Source: Anarhynchus alexandrinus
Lineage: Eukaryota; Chordata; Aves; Charadriiformes; Charadriidae
Length of the DNA stretch: 64,000 nt
Reading direction: 5' to 3'
NCBI GenBank assembly: GCA_008711295.1
Contig: VUYV01000046.1
Location: forward strand, 5,330,948-5,394,947
Positions 33,306 through 43,900 of this stretch are shown piece after piece. A program made the position numbers and the translations under genes. The notes under the pieces are model-generated. The model was not told where the DNA came from. It was given only the letters and a program-made list of their open reading frames with translations, and ran no database searches. Positions within the stretch are counted from its first letter, which is position 1, and the number at the start of each line of letters is the position of its first letter.

Positions 33306-34009
33306 CAAACAGCTTGATATCATCGGCAAACTTGCTGAGGGTGCACTCGACCCCACTGTCCATGTCGCCGACAAAGGTATTGAACAGTACAGGTCCCAAT
33401 ACCGACCCCTGAGGAACGCCACTTGTCACTGGTCTCCACTTGGACATTGAGTCGTTGACCACAACTCTTTGAGTGCGACCGTCCAGCCAGTTCTTTATCC
33501 ATCGAATGGTCCATTTGTCAAATCCATGCCCCTTCAATTTAGAGACCAGGATATCGTGTGGGACTGTCAAATGCTTTGCACGAGTCCAAGTAGATTACAT
33601 CAGTTGATCTTCCCATGTCCACCGCCGCTGTGACCCCTTCATAGAAGGCCACCAAATTAGTCAGGCATGATCTGCCCTTGGTGAAGCCATGTTGGCTGTC
33701 ACCAATCACCTCCTTGTTTTCTATGTGCCTCAGCAGAGTTTCCAGGAGGATCTGCTCCATGATCTTGCCAGGCACAGAGGCGAGACTGACCGGCCTGTAG
33801 TTCCCTGGGTCTTCCTTATCTCCCTTTTTGAAAATAGGGGTTATGTTTCCCCTTTTCCAGTCATCAGGAACCTCGCCAGACTGCCACAACTTCTCAAATA
33901 TGATGACTAGTGGCTTAGTGACTTGATCTGCCAGTTCCCTCAGGACCTGCGGATGTATCTCATCAGGTCCCATGGACTTGTGCACCTTCAGGTGCACAAG
34001 AAGCTTCAT
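33306..34009 (-). pseudogene. CR1 ORF2 reverse transcriptase fragment, frameshifted
   Basis: This is LINE reverse transcriptase, which copies the element's own RNA into DNA at the insertion site. On the minus strand, the frame from 34009 holds [72 protein letters not shown] and motif [12 protein letters not shown] (first Asp codon at 33586-33584). Just after KAFD, about 33565, two bases are missing compared with the family (KAFDTVPHDIL), which shifts the frame. Coding resumes in another frame from 33570 with [11 protein letters not shown] (SGVPQG at 33423-33406) and the catalytic FADD (33330-33319), then meets the gap. The endonuclease domain is missing through 5' truncation. Catalytic Asp residues are intact, but the gene is dead by truncation and frameshift. 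Confidence 0.93.
33977..34000. repeat. 10-bp fold-back at the 5' end of the antisense CR1
   Basis: CTTGTGCACC, loop TTCA, GGTGCACAAG is a perfect inverted repeat. The inner arm is normal CR1 coding (V-H-K-S). The outer arm and the following 11 bases lie at the truncation point, where a snap-back of the new strand could have added an inverted copy. Confidence 0.85.
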
Positions 34010-34011
34010 GG

Positions 34012-34452
34012 AGAGTCACCACGATGACAGAGGTTTGGAGCACTGGCCTTGTGAGGAGAGCCTGAGAGAACACGCGTTGCTTAGCCTTGAGAAGGGTTGT
34101 CTTTGAGCAGCATTATTAGCAGCCTTCCAGTACGTAAGAGGAGGTTATCAAGGAGGTGAGGCAAGGCTCTTTACTGGGGTGCACAGTGGGAGAAAGACAG
34201 ATAGTGGTCATAAATTGCAACAAGCTAAGTTCAGACTGAATACGTGGATTTTTATTTTTTTTCTATCAGGATAATTAAGCACTGGAACAGGTTGTACAGA
34301 AAGCTTGTGTGATCTCTGTGCTTGGAGGTTTCCAAGACTCAACTGGACAATGTACCTGCTCTGATTTCAGTTCCTGCTTTGAGCAGGAACTTAATTTAGA
34401 GACGTCTTGAGGTCCCCTCCAGCCAGAGTGGTTCCGTAACACTATGGTTCTG
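34012..34452 (+). mobile_element. Old sense CR1, right half with 3' UTR
   Basis: Continuation of the element interrupted at 32695. It carries AGAGTCA, GGTTTGGAGCACTGGCC (RGLEHL region), then CTTAGCCTTGAGAAGG (FSLEKR), CAGCCTTCCAGTACGTAAG (AFQYLK), and AATTAAGCACTGGAACAGGTT (HWNRL). The 3' UTR has AGGTCCCCTCCAGCC and ends in worn terminal repeats CACTATGGTTCTG. Divergence from the CR1 pattern and several stops show it is much older than the element that split it. Confidence 0.88.
34369..34391 (+). repeat. 3' UTR stem-loop of the old CR1
   Basis: AGTTCCTGCT, loop TTG, AGCAGGAACT: a perfect 10-bp stem about 60 bases before the element's 3' end. The younger copies carry a stem (CCTGCC/GGCAGG) at the equivalent place, so the structure seems shared although the sequence differs. 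Confidence 0.8.
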
Positions 34453-37400
34453 CTTAAGTCACCATTTTAACTTGTGATTTAACCAGGTCAGGTGGCTGTT
34501 TCGTATTTTACTGCCATCTACGTTCCCCAGGTTTCCAGTTGTTTGGTTTTGCCTGTAACTGCAGATGTAAGAGAAAGTAATTTTTTAAAAAGTGATAATT
34601 GGTTAGAAGCGTAAAAAATATGTTTCCCCCTCTGACATACCTCTGCATTCCCCCGTTCCTGGTTTGTCCAGGTTTTTCTGTCTATGTATATAATCACATG
34701 CATACACACACACCCACTCCCCCTGCACATTGCCCACTTCAGAGGCAGCACACCTAACCAGTGTCACCTTCCTATCACCTCCTGCTGTCCTATGGGCTTA
34801 GGGCTGACCCAACCTGCTCCCTCTGCCCTTTCTTCTCTGCCAGTCCCTGAATGGAGCCTGGGATCTGAAAGCACCAGGAAAACAAACCAGGGTGTGAAGG
34901 AGCACCCCTAACCAGAGGGTTCAGCATTTCCTAATTCACTGTGCCCTCTTCTTCCCTTTGTGGGAACTGAAACAGCATGAGACAAGGCAATAGTTAAAGA
35001 AGTTTAAAACTTTGGGGTTTTCATCCATTTGCAGTGTAAGCAATCTCCTCCGTGGAGCCCTGCTGCGGGTCACTCTTTGGTCACTTTGCAGCATGGTTTG
35101 GTGCATTACCCACAGAGGTGTTTTCATTTTGGTAAGCTGCTCTCAAAGATAACCAGCCTTAGTCTCCCCTCAGCTAGACTGATAATAAGGACTAAGTGGC
35201 ATTAGTCTCCTTATTGTTTCTGTATGTTGTCTCTTTGTTTTCCATCCTGATGTTAACAGCTCTGATATGCTCGGGGACACCAAATGGGTATGTTTTAGGC
35301 ACCTTATTTTAGGGAAAGGTGCGATGTACGTGTCAGCTGTGTACTCTGACCCAGTTTTCTTGTTGGGAGCATGTGGATGAATGACAACGTGTCTGTCTTC
35401 CTGAGCTGAGGGCAAGGCTCTGGTGTCCCCCCCTGCTGTGGAGGTGACATGGCATACCATCTGGGCAGAGAGGCTGAACCCACCTAGAGAGAAACAATGT
35501 CCAGCCAGTATTGAACAGTGCACAAGAAAGACAAGGAAACCAAATAAGATGAAGAACACACTTCAAATGTCTTTTTTCTGGCTTAGCTTGCCTTCCTTCC
35601 TCGACTCAGGCTATTCTTGGGCACGCATGTGAGCACTGGACATCTCAAAAGTAACCCCATTTCAAATGTGAGCAATTTTAGGATTTTTTTTCTGTCCAGG
35701 CTTTATTGCGTTTGGCAGTAGATAGTAGCACACTGGTCCAAGCTCTTGGCTTAGGACTTGATTTGCATTTCTAGTACACAGGCATTAATTTTTAGCCTTC
35801 ATTGGATCCCTCAGGAACCTCATCTTTTCCTATTTATTCAGAAAATGCAAACCACAAGCACTTCCCCAGTACAAATGTAACTCATTCTAAATCTCTGCTA
35901 ATTCCACAAGACACCAGTTTTACTAATTACTACCTTGATTAATTAAAGTGGAAATAATTTAAGATGTCATTTACTTCTGACTAGGAAGGTCATTTCAATT
36001 TGTTTTTTAACTGACTTTGAAATATAAAATTTGGTCAATCTCTTTCTATTAATCAAGGTCATGTTGTATGTTGTGAATTTCCCTTTCTGATTACCTATTC
36101 AGTAGGATCGTATGGTTGTGTTTGTGATTTCAGCAATAATGGGGACTGTTACCTAAGGCCCATCCTCCTTTCTAAAGGACTCAGCGAACTGACATTATTA
36201 TTCTGCCACCTATTAGTGTAGGCTTTCAAAAGACCCCAGTCTCTTCAGTCCCCAGTTCAGCTCCTCAGAGCTGCTTAGCTCTTTTTAAAGAATTTATCTA
36301 AAATAAGGGTTTACTCAGGGATACGAGGAGGACTGTCACCATCACATTGCTTGTGTATGTACGTACAGATACATTCAGTGATGGGATCAACAATTTAGGA
36401 CTTTTTTGTAGGTTGTCTATCCTGCAACTCAGGTCTGAGAACATGTGGTTAGTCCCTGGGAGTGCTGGTCCAGCTCAACCCCGTTGCCGACACGTTCTGG
36501 CTGCTCTGGACATGTGTGTATGCACATCAACATGCTTAATAGCCAAGGCTAATCTCTCTTTATCAATGGGACTATTGACATACACCCTCCTTATAAAAAT
36601 TTAAAACAAATGGTGCAATGAGGCCATTAGCAATCTGATCCAAAGCCCCTTAATATCACGTGGTCAGACTCCCTCTGATATTTGTGGGCTTTGGGTCTCC
36701 CCAGTGTGTTTTATCCTGAGAGGCTGGTGTTTTAAAGAGAGAAGTGCTTCAGTAGTCCCTCCGGTGGTGCACTGTGAGAGCATTAGGGTAGCAGCAGCAT
36801 TTTGACAGCAACAGCAGTTCTGTTGAAGTATCTCTTATGTACTTTGATCACAGTGCTCAAAGGATATGTTGGCTTTGGTCTTATCTCTTACTCTCTTCCA
36901 CATAGGCCTTAAGTGAAGGGTTTAAAGCAGCCACCACTGTCTGTTTAACAGGAATATTTTCTGAACTGACTTCTACAGGATTTTAAAAATTATTATTAAA
37001 CACTGGGAATATCTTATTTGACAGGTCAACAGATTATTGGGTTTTGGCTTAAATATCAAAAGGACAATCCTTGGCACATTTCAGCACACTGGGGAAATGC
37101 TTAAAATTCACAGCAAATAAAATATTTAAAAGCTGATTGTCTAATGTTCTGCAGGGAAACCGATGGGAGGCACGCTACAATCCAGCACTGTGTTTTAGCT
37201 GGATTTGTATCTTCTCACTTACTGATCCACTTTCACAGAATGTCTGTGGAAATATTCCAACATTCCAACTTCAGCAAACATGAGGGTATCTTAGACTCCT
37301 CTATCTCTGTCCTCCTGCTTCCATGGAAATGTCCTCTGATGGGTAAGGTGTGCAAAGACCGGCCCACCAGGCTCTGCCTGTCTCGCTCTTCCCATAGTCC

Positions 37401-39131
37401 AACAGGCCACTACTGTGGTCTTTGCCAGCAGCCTCCTGTTAGAAAACATCTGAGTCAACTGAAAAAAAAACAATGAAAGAAGTGGGACAATTCCCTGCTA
37501 ATTTGAATTGTTCAAGGTCCACTGACTTCTACAAGCCTGGGACAATTTACTTCAGCTGAGGATCTGCCTTAACATTAGATTTTAACAATAAATCATCTCT
37601 TGAAGCCTGTTCCACTGATCTTTACGGGAAGTTTGCCATTGCCTGTAGTCCTTGGCAGCTGGACTGGAGTTCAGGCACATTGGCCAAGATCCACAAAAGC
37701 ACTCTTGTTCTGGACTCCCATTAATTTCAGTGGGACTCAGGCAGTGAAATGCCTTTATGGATCTGGGCCTTCATTCCAAAAATCCTGAGAATTCGATGAA
37801 GTTTATTTAGCACACACTATCCTCAGAGACTGCGGGTCGTTCCATTTGTTTGTCAAAGCCAGTCATTCTTTCACACTGCTAATATACAAATTAATGGAAT
37901 TAATGGACACATTCCTGCTGGTATCACTCAAAAGCGTCTTTAGTTACCATCGCTGACTCTTCTGTTAAAAGCACAGAACTTGGCTTTTGGCATAAAAGAT
38001 GGGTCAAACCTCGGGAACAGAAGGGCAAAGCAAGACAAGGTGACAGATGAAGTGCCATCCCTGCAGGAAATCTAGTCAGAGATGCCAACAACACATGTAC
38101 TTCTGCCATACAGTGGGAGAGAAGTGTCTTTATGGTTGATGTGTTTCTTAGGCACACATTCTTATTAAACGTGATAATTTCTGCTGATTCATGGTATATA
38201 CAGAAGGTTTCTCTGTACAACTGTTCCCACTGTGTAATGAAGCAAGACCCGACTGTGTAATGCAGCACAGTGCAGGGATGCATTCAAAGGGATCAAAGAA
38301 GGAAAGTGGGCTTCTGGGTAAACTGCTGGGCTAGGAGTCTGGGACCTGGCTGTAGCTCAGGGCTTTACCCCAGATTCATTACAGCCATTTTAACAGGGAG
38401 AGGTGCAAACAGAGTAGAGAACCCTGTTCATTATGTTCATCACTGCATCAGCTCTTCCTGGCTTTGGATCCCTGAGTCAGTGTAGGAATGTCACACATAT
38501 CACAGAGAAGGGTTACAAAAAATAGAGGTTTCCTTTTCCTGGTTCAGCTAGCCCAGCTCAGGTCCTTCAGACTAAAGGAGAAGTGGAGAGCTTTTACCTT
38601 TATGGGACTGCCATGCAGAGATATGATGCATTCACTTACTGCTGTATGAGGCATCCCAGGGAGAAGCAAATGAAAGATACCCCGGATCATCTCAAGTGGC
38701 ACTGGGTAAAAGCCCACACAGGCAATTGAAAGGAGCCCATTGCGTCTACGGATCCATTGTTGTCCACGTCAGTAAAGTCAACGCAGCCCAGATAGATAGT
38801 AATTCAGCTTACCCTAGAGCGGACAGCTGGTGTCTGGCAGTCTGGATCACTCCTCAGGCCCCATTTGCTGTATTGACTGAATGTCTTGGCTGCAAAAAGA
38901 GCTTAAGATAGCCGATATTCAGTCATACACCTATGTGGATATATATGTTTCTTTACTCTTGAACTGATTTCCACCCAACGCAGCATTGGCTTTTTCCCAG
39001 AGTAGCAGGTTGAGTTCAAACCACAGGCAGAATTTCAGCTATGGGTCCAAGTCAAAAAACCCCAAACCCATGCCAAGAACTTACCTTTCTTTGCAGCATG
39101 GGTATTTATACTGCAGTATCCTATCTACAGT
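34453..39131. other. Non-coding stretch, no gene recognised
   Basis: It contains a short (CA)n at 34703-34714, an AT-rich TTAATTAA-containing segment at 35910-36050, and two fragments of an unassigned ancient amniote repeat near 37.5-37.8 kb. The open frames (up to 129 codons at 35170-35559, minus strand) lack domains. Confidence 0.5.
37519..37772. repeat. Two fragments of an unassigned ancient amniote repeat
   Basis: Segments 37519-37569 (CCACTGACTTCTACAAGCC, CAGCTGAGGATCTGCC) and 37709-37772 (GACTCCCATTAATTTCAGTGG, ATGGATCTGGGCC) resemble an old dispersed repeat with the phrases 'TTGACTTCAATGGGA' and 'GAGGATCTGGGCC'. Family and orientation are uncertain. Confidence 0.35.
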
Positions 39132-39453
39132 AGCTGTGGAGCATCTGAGGGAGCTGAGGTTGTTTAGCCTGGAGAAAAGGAGGCTGAGGGGAGACCTTAT
39201 CCCTCTTTGCAACTATCTGAAAGGAGGTTGTAGCGAGGTGGGGGTCCATCTCATCTCCCATGTAACAGGAGATAGGACAAGAGGAAACAGCCTCAAGTTG
39301 CACCAGGGGAAGTTTAGATTAAATATTAGGAAAATTTTTTTCACTGAAAAGGTTGCCAAGCATTGGAACAGGCTGCTCAGGGAAGTGGTTGGGTCACCGA
39401 CCCTGGAGGTATTTAAAAGATGGGTAGATGTGGTGCTGAGGGACATGGTTTAG
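39132..39453 (+). pseudogene. CR1 ORF2 C-terminal fragment, open to its stop
   Basis: C-terminal end of the CR1 reverse transcriptase protein, downstream of the catalytic palm. It holds the conserved [20 protein letters not shown] and KHWNRL blocks and ends at RDMV then TAG. The catalytic domain is missing because the copy is 5'-truncated. An upstream in-frame ATG at 38986 lies in unrelated sequence and should not be taken as the start of a real protein. Confidence 0.9.
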
Positions 39454-39540
39454 TTGTGGACTTGGCAGTGTTAAGGTTAACGGTTGGACTCAAGGATCTC
39501 AAAGACACTTTCCAACCTAAATGATTCTATGATTCTATAA
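39132..39540 (+). mobile_element. CR1 LINE 3' part, sense
   Basis: It carries coding for [20 protein letters not shown], then [45 protein letters not shown], and [19 protein letters not shown], all in one frame to the stop at 39451-39453. A small deletion removes the SYEER portion after EHL. The 3' UTR GGTTTAGTTGTGGACTTGGCA leads to ATGATTCTATGATTCTAT. The last 100 codons being open suggests a moderately young copy. It shares subfamily marks with 18866-19075. Confidence 0.95.
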
Positions 39541-39575
39541 TATAAAAAAAGAAAAAAAAAAGAAAAAAAAAGAAG
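39541..39575. repeat. A-rich tract directly after a CR1 tail
   Basis: An A run interrupted by single Gs. CR1 elements normally end in 8-bp repeats without poly-A, so this tract is either target-site sequence or a later microsatellite expansion. Confidence 0.9.
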
Positions 39576-40084
39576 ATCTCATAGGTTCTCACAGGTGCTA
39601 GGTTCTTGTTTGATTTTAGTGCAAACACTTTGTTTGGGTGCACAATTTCTCTTTTGGAAGCGTTAAGTCAAGGAATAAGGACTTTCAGGTAGACTAGGTG
39701 GGACAGTGGCACCAACCAAAAGATGCACTCAAAAGACTTTACAGCCCACATCAAAGACAAACAACAGAAGGAAAAGAAAGATGGTGTTGGAGAGGAGAGT
39801 CTGGCAAAACAGGAAACTAGAGGTAGTGTTTCGAGACGCATCAAAGGCAGGGGATGGAGAAATAAGAGAGCCTTAGATGAGCCTGGAAGGAAAGAAATGT
39901 TAAAGTTTTGGGTTTCAAGACAAGGCAAGGCACCTCTCTAAACCTACTGGTACAACAATATAATGCAACACCGAGAGGTACCCGGTTCGAGTAAAACTGC
40001 TTGAAAGCGTGCGCATAATAGCCCGGAAAATCACACAAAGAATGGTTTGTTATGAAAGAAGGTCTGTACTGAGTGAGATTAAAG
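39576..40084. other. Non-coding spacer between two CR1 copies
   Basis: Unremarkable except 39965-40030, which holds six CpG sites and the words GTACCCGGTTCGAG and GCCCGGAAAATC. GGTTCGA resembles a tRNA-type B box, but I see no A box or tRNA fold. Confidence 0.45.
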
Positions 40085-40911
40085 AGCTGTCTGGCCTGTT
40101 TGACCTATTATTATTTTCACTGATACCCTAGATGATGGAACAGGAAACCTGCTTAGGTAGTTTGCAGGTGCCACCAAGTGGGGACTGACCAAACACACTG
40201 GTGGGTAGGAGTCACATTCAAAAGAAGTTATCTGGGAACTTGAAGTGAAAATGGTCAAATTACAGTGTAGTAAAGGTTGCAGATATCGCCCCTGGGCAGA
40301 CAGACTCAACTGCACAAATAATGGTGGGGGAAAACAGATCTGCAGGAGAAGTTCTGGAAATTATAGCGGGTAAGAAACTGACCTTGACTAAGTAAACAAT
40401 GCTCTTACAACAAAGGCAGACACAAAAGGACAGTGGTTCAGTATTTGTATGACCTCATTCCAAGTTTTATGAGCACCACATGTCAACAAAATTGGGCTAG
40501 CTGGAGAAAGCCCAGAGGAGAGCAATAAGCTCAGTTAGAGACATTGCACTAATAACATACGTCAGAAGATGGGCAGGACTGGGGTTGCTCAGTCTGGGGA
40601 AGACTGACAAGTGTCAAGCAGCGTTGTTCAATATATAAGATTGCTGCAAAGATAGTCCGTTCCCCATGTTCATTCCGCATGGGACATGATGCAGTGCAGG
40701 AATATCTCAAAGAGAATCTTGGTTTAGAAATTAGGAAAATGTTTTTAGCAGTGAGTCTAGCTAAACAAGCAAAGAGAATGTGAGAGGTTAGGAAATGTCT
40801 CTTCCAGGAGGTGCTGAGTTTGACAGGCATCTGTCCAAAAGAGATGACGATTTCAGCCTGGGACTGCCAGCTGCGTGCCCCCTCCAGCCCCATATCACTC
40901 TGATTCTACAG
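40085..40911 (+). mobile_element. Ancient CR1 LINE, RT C-terminus to 3' end
   Basis: A long, degraded copy of an older CR1 family. Recognisable blocks in order are CTAGATGATGGAACAGG, AGTTTGCAGGTG.CACCAAGT (the F-A-G/D-D region), GACCAAACACACTGG, CTGCACAAATAATGG, GAAATTATAGCGGGT, GAGCACCACATG, AGCTGGAGAAAGCCCAGAGG, AATATATAAGATTGCTG, ATTAGGAAAATGTTTT, CCTCCAGCCCC and a terminal TGATTCTACA at 40901-40910. Coding is destroyed by stops and indels. About 820 bases of continuous alignment in such an old copy is notable. Confidence 0.8.
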
Positions 40912-43900
40912 GGCTGTGACAGAGGGATGTCAGAACAGCTCAATGCATGCTCATCAGTAGAACTTGACAGCCCACCAACATGGGACAGTATCACAGGCTG
41001 CCCAAGGATTTGTCTGCATATGGGAAACACAGCAGGCAATTCTGGAAAGATCATGAAACTTTAAGAAACTTGCATTCATTTTCCTTTAAATTTCACTTTC
41101 TGTTTTCTGTTGGTTGGTCTATTTGTAAGCACAGTGCTCCACATGGACCAATGAGGTTGTGGCCCACAGTCTGGTTCCACACTCGCGAATTGCCTCTTGG
41201 TTGGTTATGGCTGTCATTTCAATCCGTTCCAAGGGAGTTGCAGGTAGGCAGCTATAGGTATTGCTTGCTGTTTGCCTTGACTGAGGAGGACCTTGTTATC
41301 TGCAGGGGCAGCGCAGGGACTGAATGAGGCTGTCTCAGGGAACCGATTTGTACTAGCCTTTTCTTTGTCTCATACAGGGTTAGCTCTGCTGGCCATTGCA
41401 GTGGGATGGCTAAAGGTGGTAGTCAGGCACTCACTCCCCAGCCACTCTTTGCCAGTCCGCATATGGGAGAGAACAGTGAGTTTCTCTGAGGACTTCTTCC
41501 ACCATACTGCAACCCATGATATGAGACAGGACACTGAAGTGTGCGTGCTGTATCTTCACCTTGGGGCACTGTAGTTTGTGGCTGTGTAATGACAGTGAGT
41601 GTTGGACTGTTACCTATTTCCCTCACAAGGCTGATAACTGTAACAAGCCAGATGGCCCTCTGGAGAGGAGAATTTGAGCTAATGAACTGCTTGGCTTTGG
41701 TTGGGGCTGGCTTTCCTTCCTCTCACGCAGTGAAGTTCTGTTTCCTTAAAGCATGCAAAATGGTATTCTGTCCTGCAGCCACCGTGATGTTCAGGGGAAG
41801 CACAAGTGTATCTGTGCTGAACTCATTTTCACTTCCCACTGTTCATGTCCTGGCTTCTGGAGGCAGGTGTTTCCAGCACCCTGGTAGCTAGGTGCCATAT
41901 TTTGCATGTGCTTGCTTTTACTTCAAAATAGAAAACAGTGATGGAGAACACCTGCTTTGTACCATTTCCTAACAGACAGTTCTCCAAAGTAAGGATTGCC
42001 TTTCTGTTTGATGCCAGTTAGCAACCTTACAGCCTGTCCCAACAGACACCAGGGCTGGTTTGGACATGTTGAAGACAACCTCTTTCATTCAGAAAGCTTA
42101 CCCTTGAAGGTCATGCAGGACTACAGCCAGGAAATAATTTAAGCAAATACAGAATGGTGCCTGAGCTTTATCAGTTGCGTGGATAGACACAGCTTTGCTC
42201 CCAAATGTCGTTCCAGCATCTTTTGTATCTTTCATGTTCTCTGTGTCACCAAAAATATCTACAGGTGCTCAGTGCTGCATAAAACAATGTCAAACAGCAG
42301 TGGTACTTACCTAAACTTCGGTGTTTAAATTTATATTTAGCAAATTGATAGGTGTTTTAAGCATATATGTACCAAATGAGCAACTTAATCTACCTCATAA
42401 GGGTCATGCTAAGTTAGGCAGTAAATTACAAAGAGATTTTAGCATCCATTCAGCATGTAAAAGCACAAAATATCTTTTGATTTTGCTTAAATATAGTCTG
42501 AAACATCCAGGTTTTGGTGTCTAGGTTTAAAATCTTGGATTGTTAAAAAGAAAGCATTTTAAATTCTTTTTTTTTGTCTTTTTACTTGGTTGGCTTACAT
42601 CTCTGTGTCTACTTGTATGTGTGTGAACTGTGATGGTGAACGATGGAAGTATGCTTTCCTAAGAGGCAATGATTAGCTGTTCCAATGCAGCAATGAGTGA
42701 TAGTGCTACTGTTATGCCAAACATGAGGAAAAGAAAGCCAGTACAAACAGAACTCCACAGTTTGAGAAGTACTTATTTACATTTTTTCAATGACAGGACA
42801 ATGATTTTCTCTAGCTGTTACTTTATATTTCGTTCTCCCCAATATATTCCATTTTAACATCAGATACATTTTTACCCAGTGTAATTCCAGGGCAGTCAAG
42901 TGTCAGCTTCAACATTTAAAGACAGAATTAAGGCTAAGTAACTACAAAAGGAGAGAGCTGAAGGATAAGAAAGAGCGAAAAATTGAGATATGGATGCTAT
43001 GGACAACAGAGCTCTTTTGTCCAAAAATTGATTATTATTTAGAGGAAACTGCAGTTCTTGTTTGCTCGGCGTTTTGTGTTGGTCACATCTTGTTAATGGT
43101 TGAATTTTAAGAGATGCAGTTATTATTGAATCCCAAATTATTGTAAAGAAATACAATTTGACAGATGAAGTGTACAAGCCAACAGCATGATGGAAGAACA
43201 AAACAAAGGACTTAACAGAAAACAAGACCTGGCAAATTCAGAGTACAGCACTCATTAGCTTGGTAGGATTTTGTAAAGTGATTGCAAGCAGTGGAGCTAA
43301 TCCAAAGGAATATATGCTCTCTCAAATTAAAGATAGGGTAAGGATCACTGAGGAATACCTTGTGCATGATTTGAGGGGCCTTTATAATTTACCTAAAACT
43401 AACAAGTTTGAGTATTGGCCAATTTAACAACCTCAGAAGTATAAAAAGTTTCTGGTTTAGCTCAAGTACAGCACGGAATTGAATTATTTTGCTATCTCTT
43501 GTCAATCCAGCAGTTTCCTTAAAAGCTGTGTACATGGATCTGCCTTTGATTCACTTCCTAATGAGATAAGACAGAAAGGCTAAAAAACCAAATAAGTACT
43601 CAAAATTGGAATAACATGAATAATTTCCCTACATCACCTATATGCTCAGTTCTAACTGTGTTGAACAGAAAGCCCCTGACTGGCAAGGATAATACACCCA
43701 TAATCAAGCTCAGGCCAGTTACAGAGGCCAATAATAGAGCTCTTTATTATTAAGCTTTGGTGAGTTTGTTTCCAGCTGGTGTTCGCATTACCTTTCAGGT
43801 GTCCTTGCCTGGGCCACATTCAGCTCTCATTGTTTAAAAAGCACTGGGTGGTCGAGGTTGTCACAGGTCAGGAACTGAATTTGGACAGGTTTCCCTGAAC

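Larger units (their letters stand above)
32696..34011 (-). mobile_element. Younger antisense CR1 LINE inserted into an older CR1, with assembly gap
   Basis: From its 3' end on the left come the terminal repeats ATAGAAT (32696 on), 3' UTR with CCTGCCATAGGCAGG, then 479 unresolved bases, then reverse transcriptase coding (33306-34009), ending at a fold-back near 33977-34000. It is flanked by AGAGTCA on both sides (32689-32695 and 34012-34018), a 7-bp target-site duplication inside an older CR1. CR1 integrates by target-primed reverse transcription and usually leaves short or no duplications, so a clean one is informative. The full CR1 is several kilobases; this is a 5'-truncated copy that keeps most of the RT domain. 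Confidence 0.93.

Noticed and set aside
32628..33317. 229-codon plus-strand and 215-277-codon minus-strand open frames at the gap
   Set aside because: Most of their length is the N run read as open; only the 33306-33570 part of the minus-strand frame is real CR1 coding.
39970..40030. tRNA gene or tRNA-derived SINE
   Set aside because: Only a B-box-like word is present; no A box, anticodon stem or tail was found.
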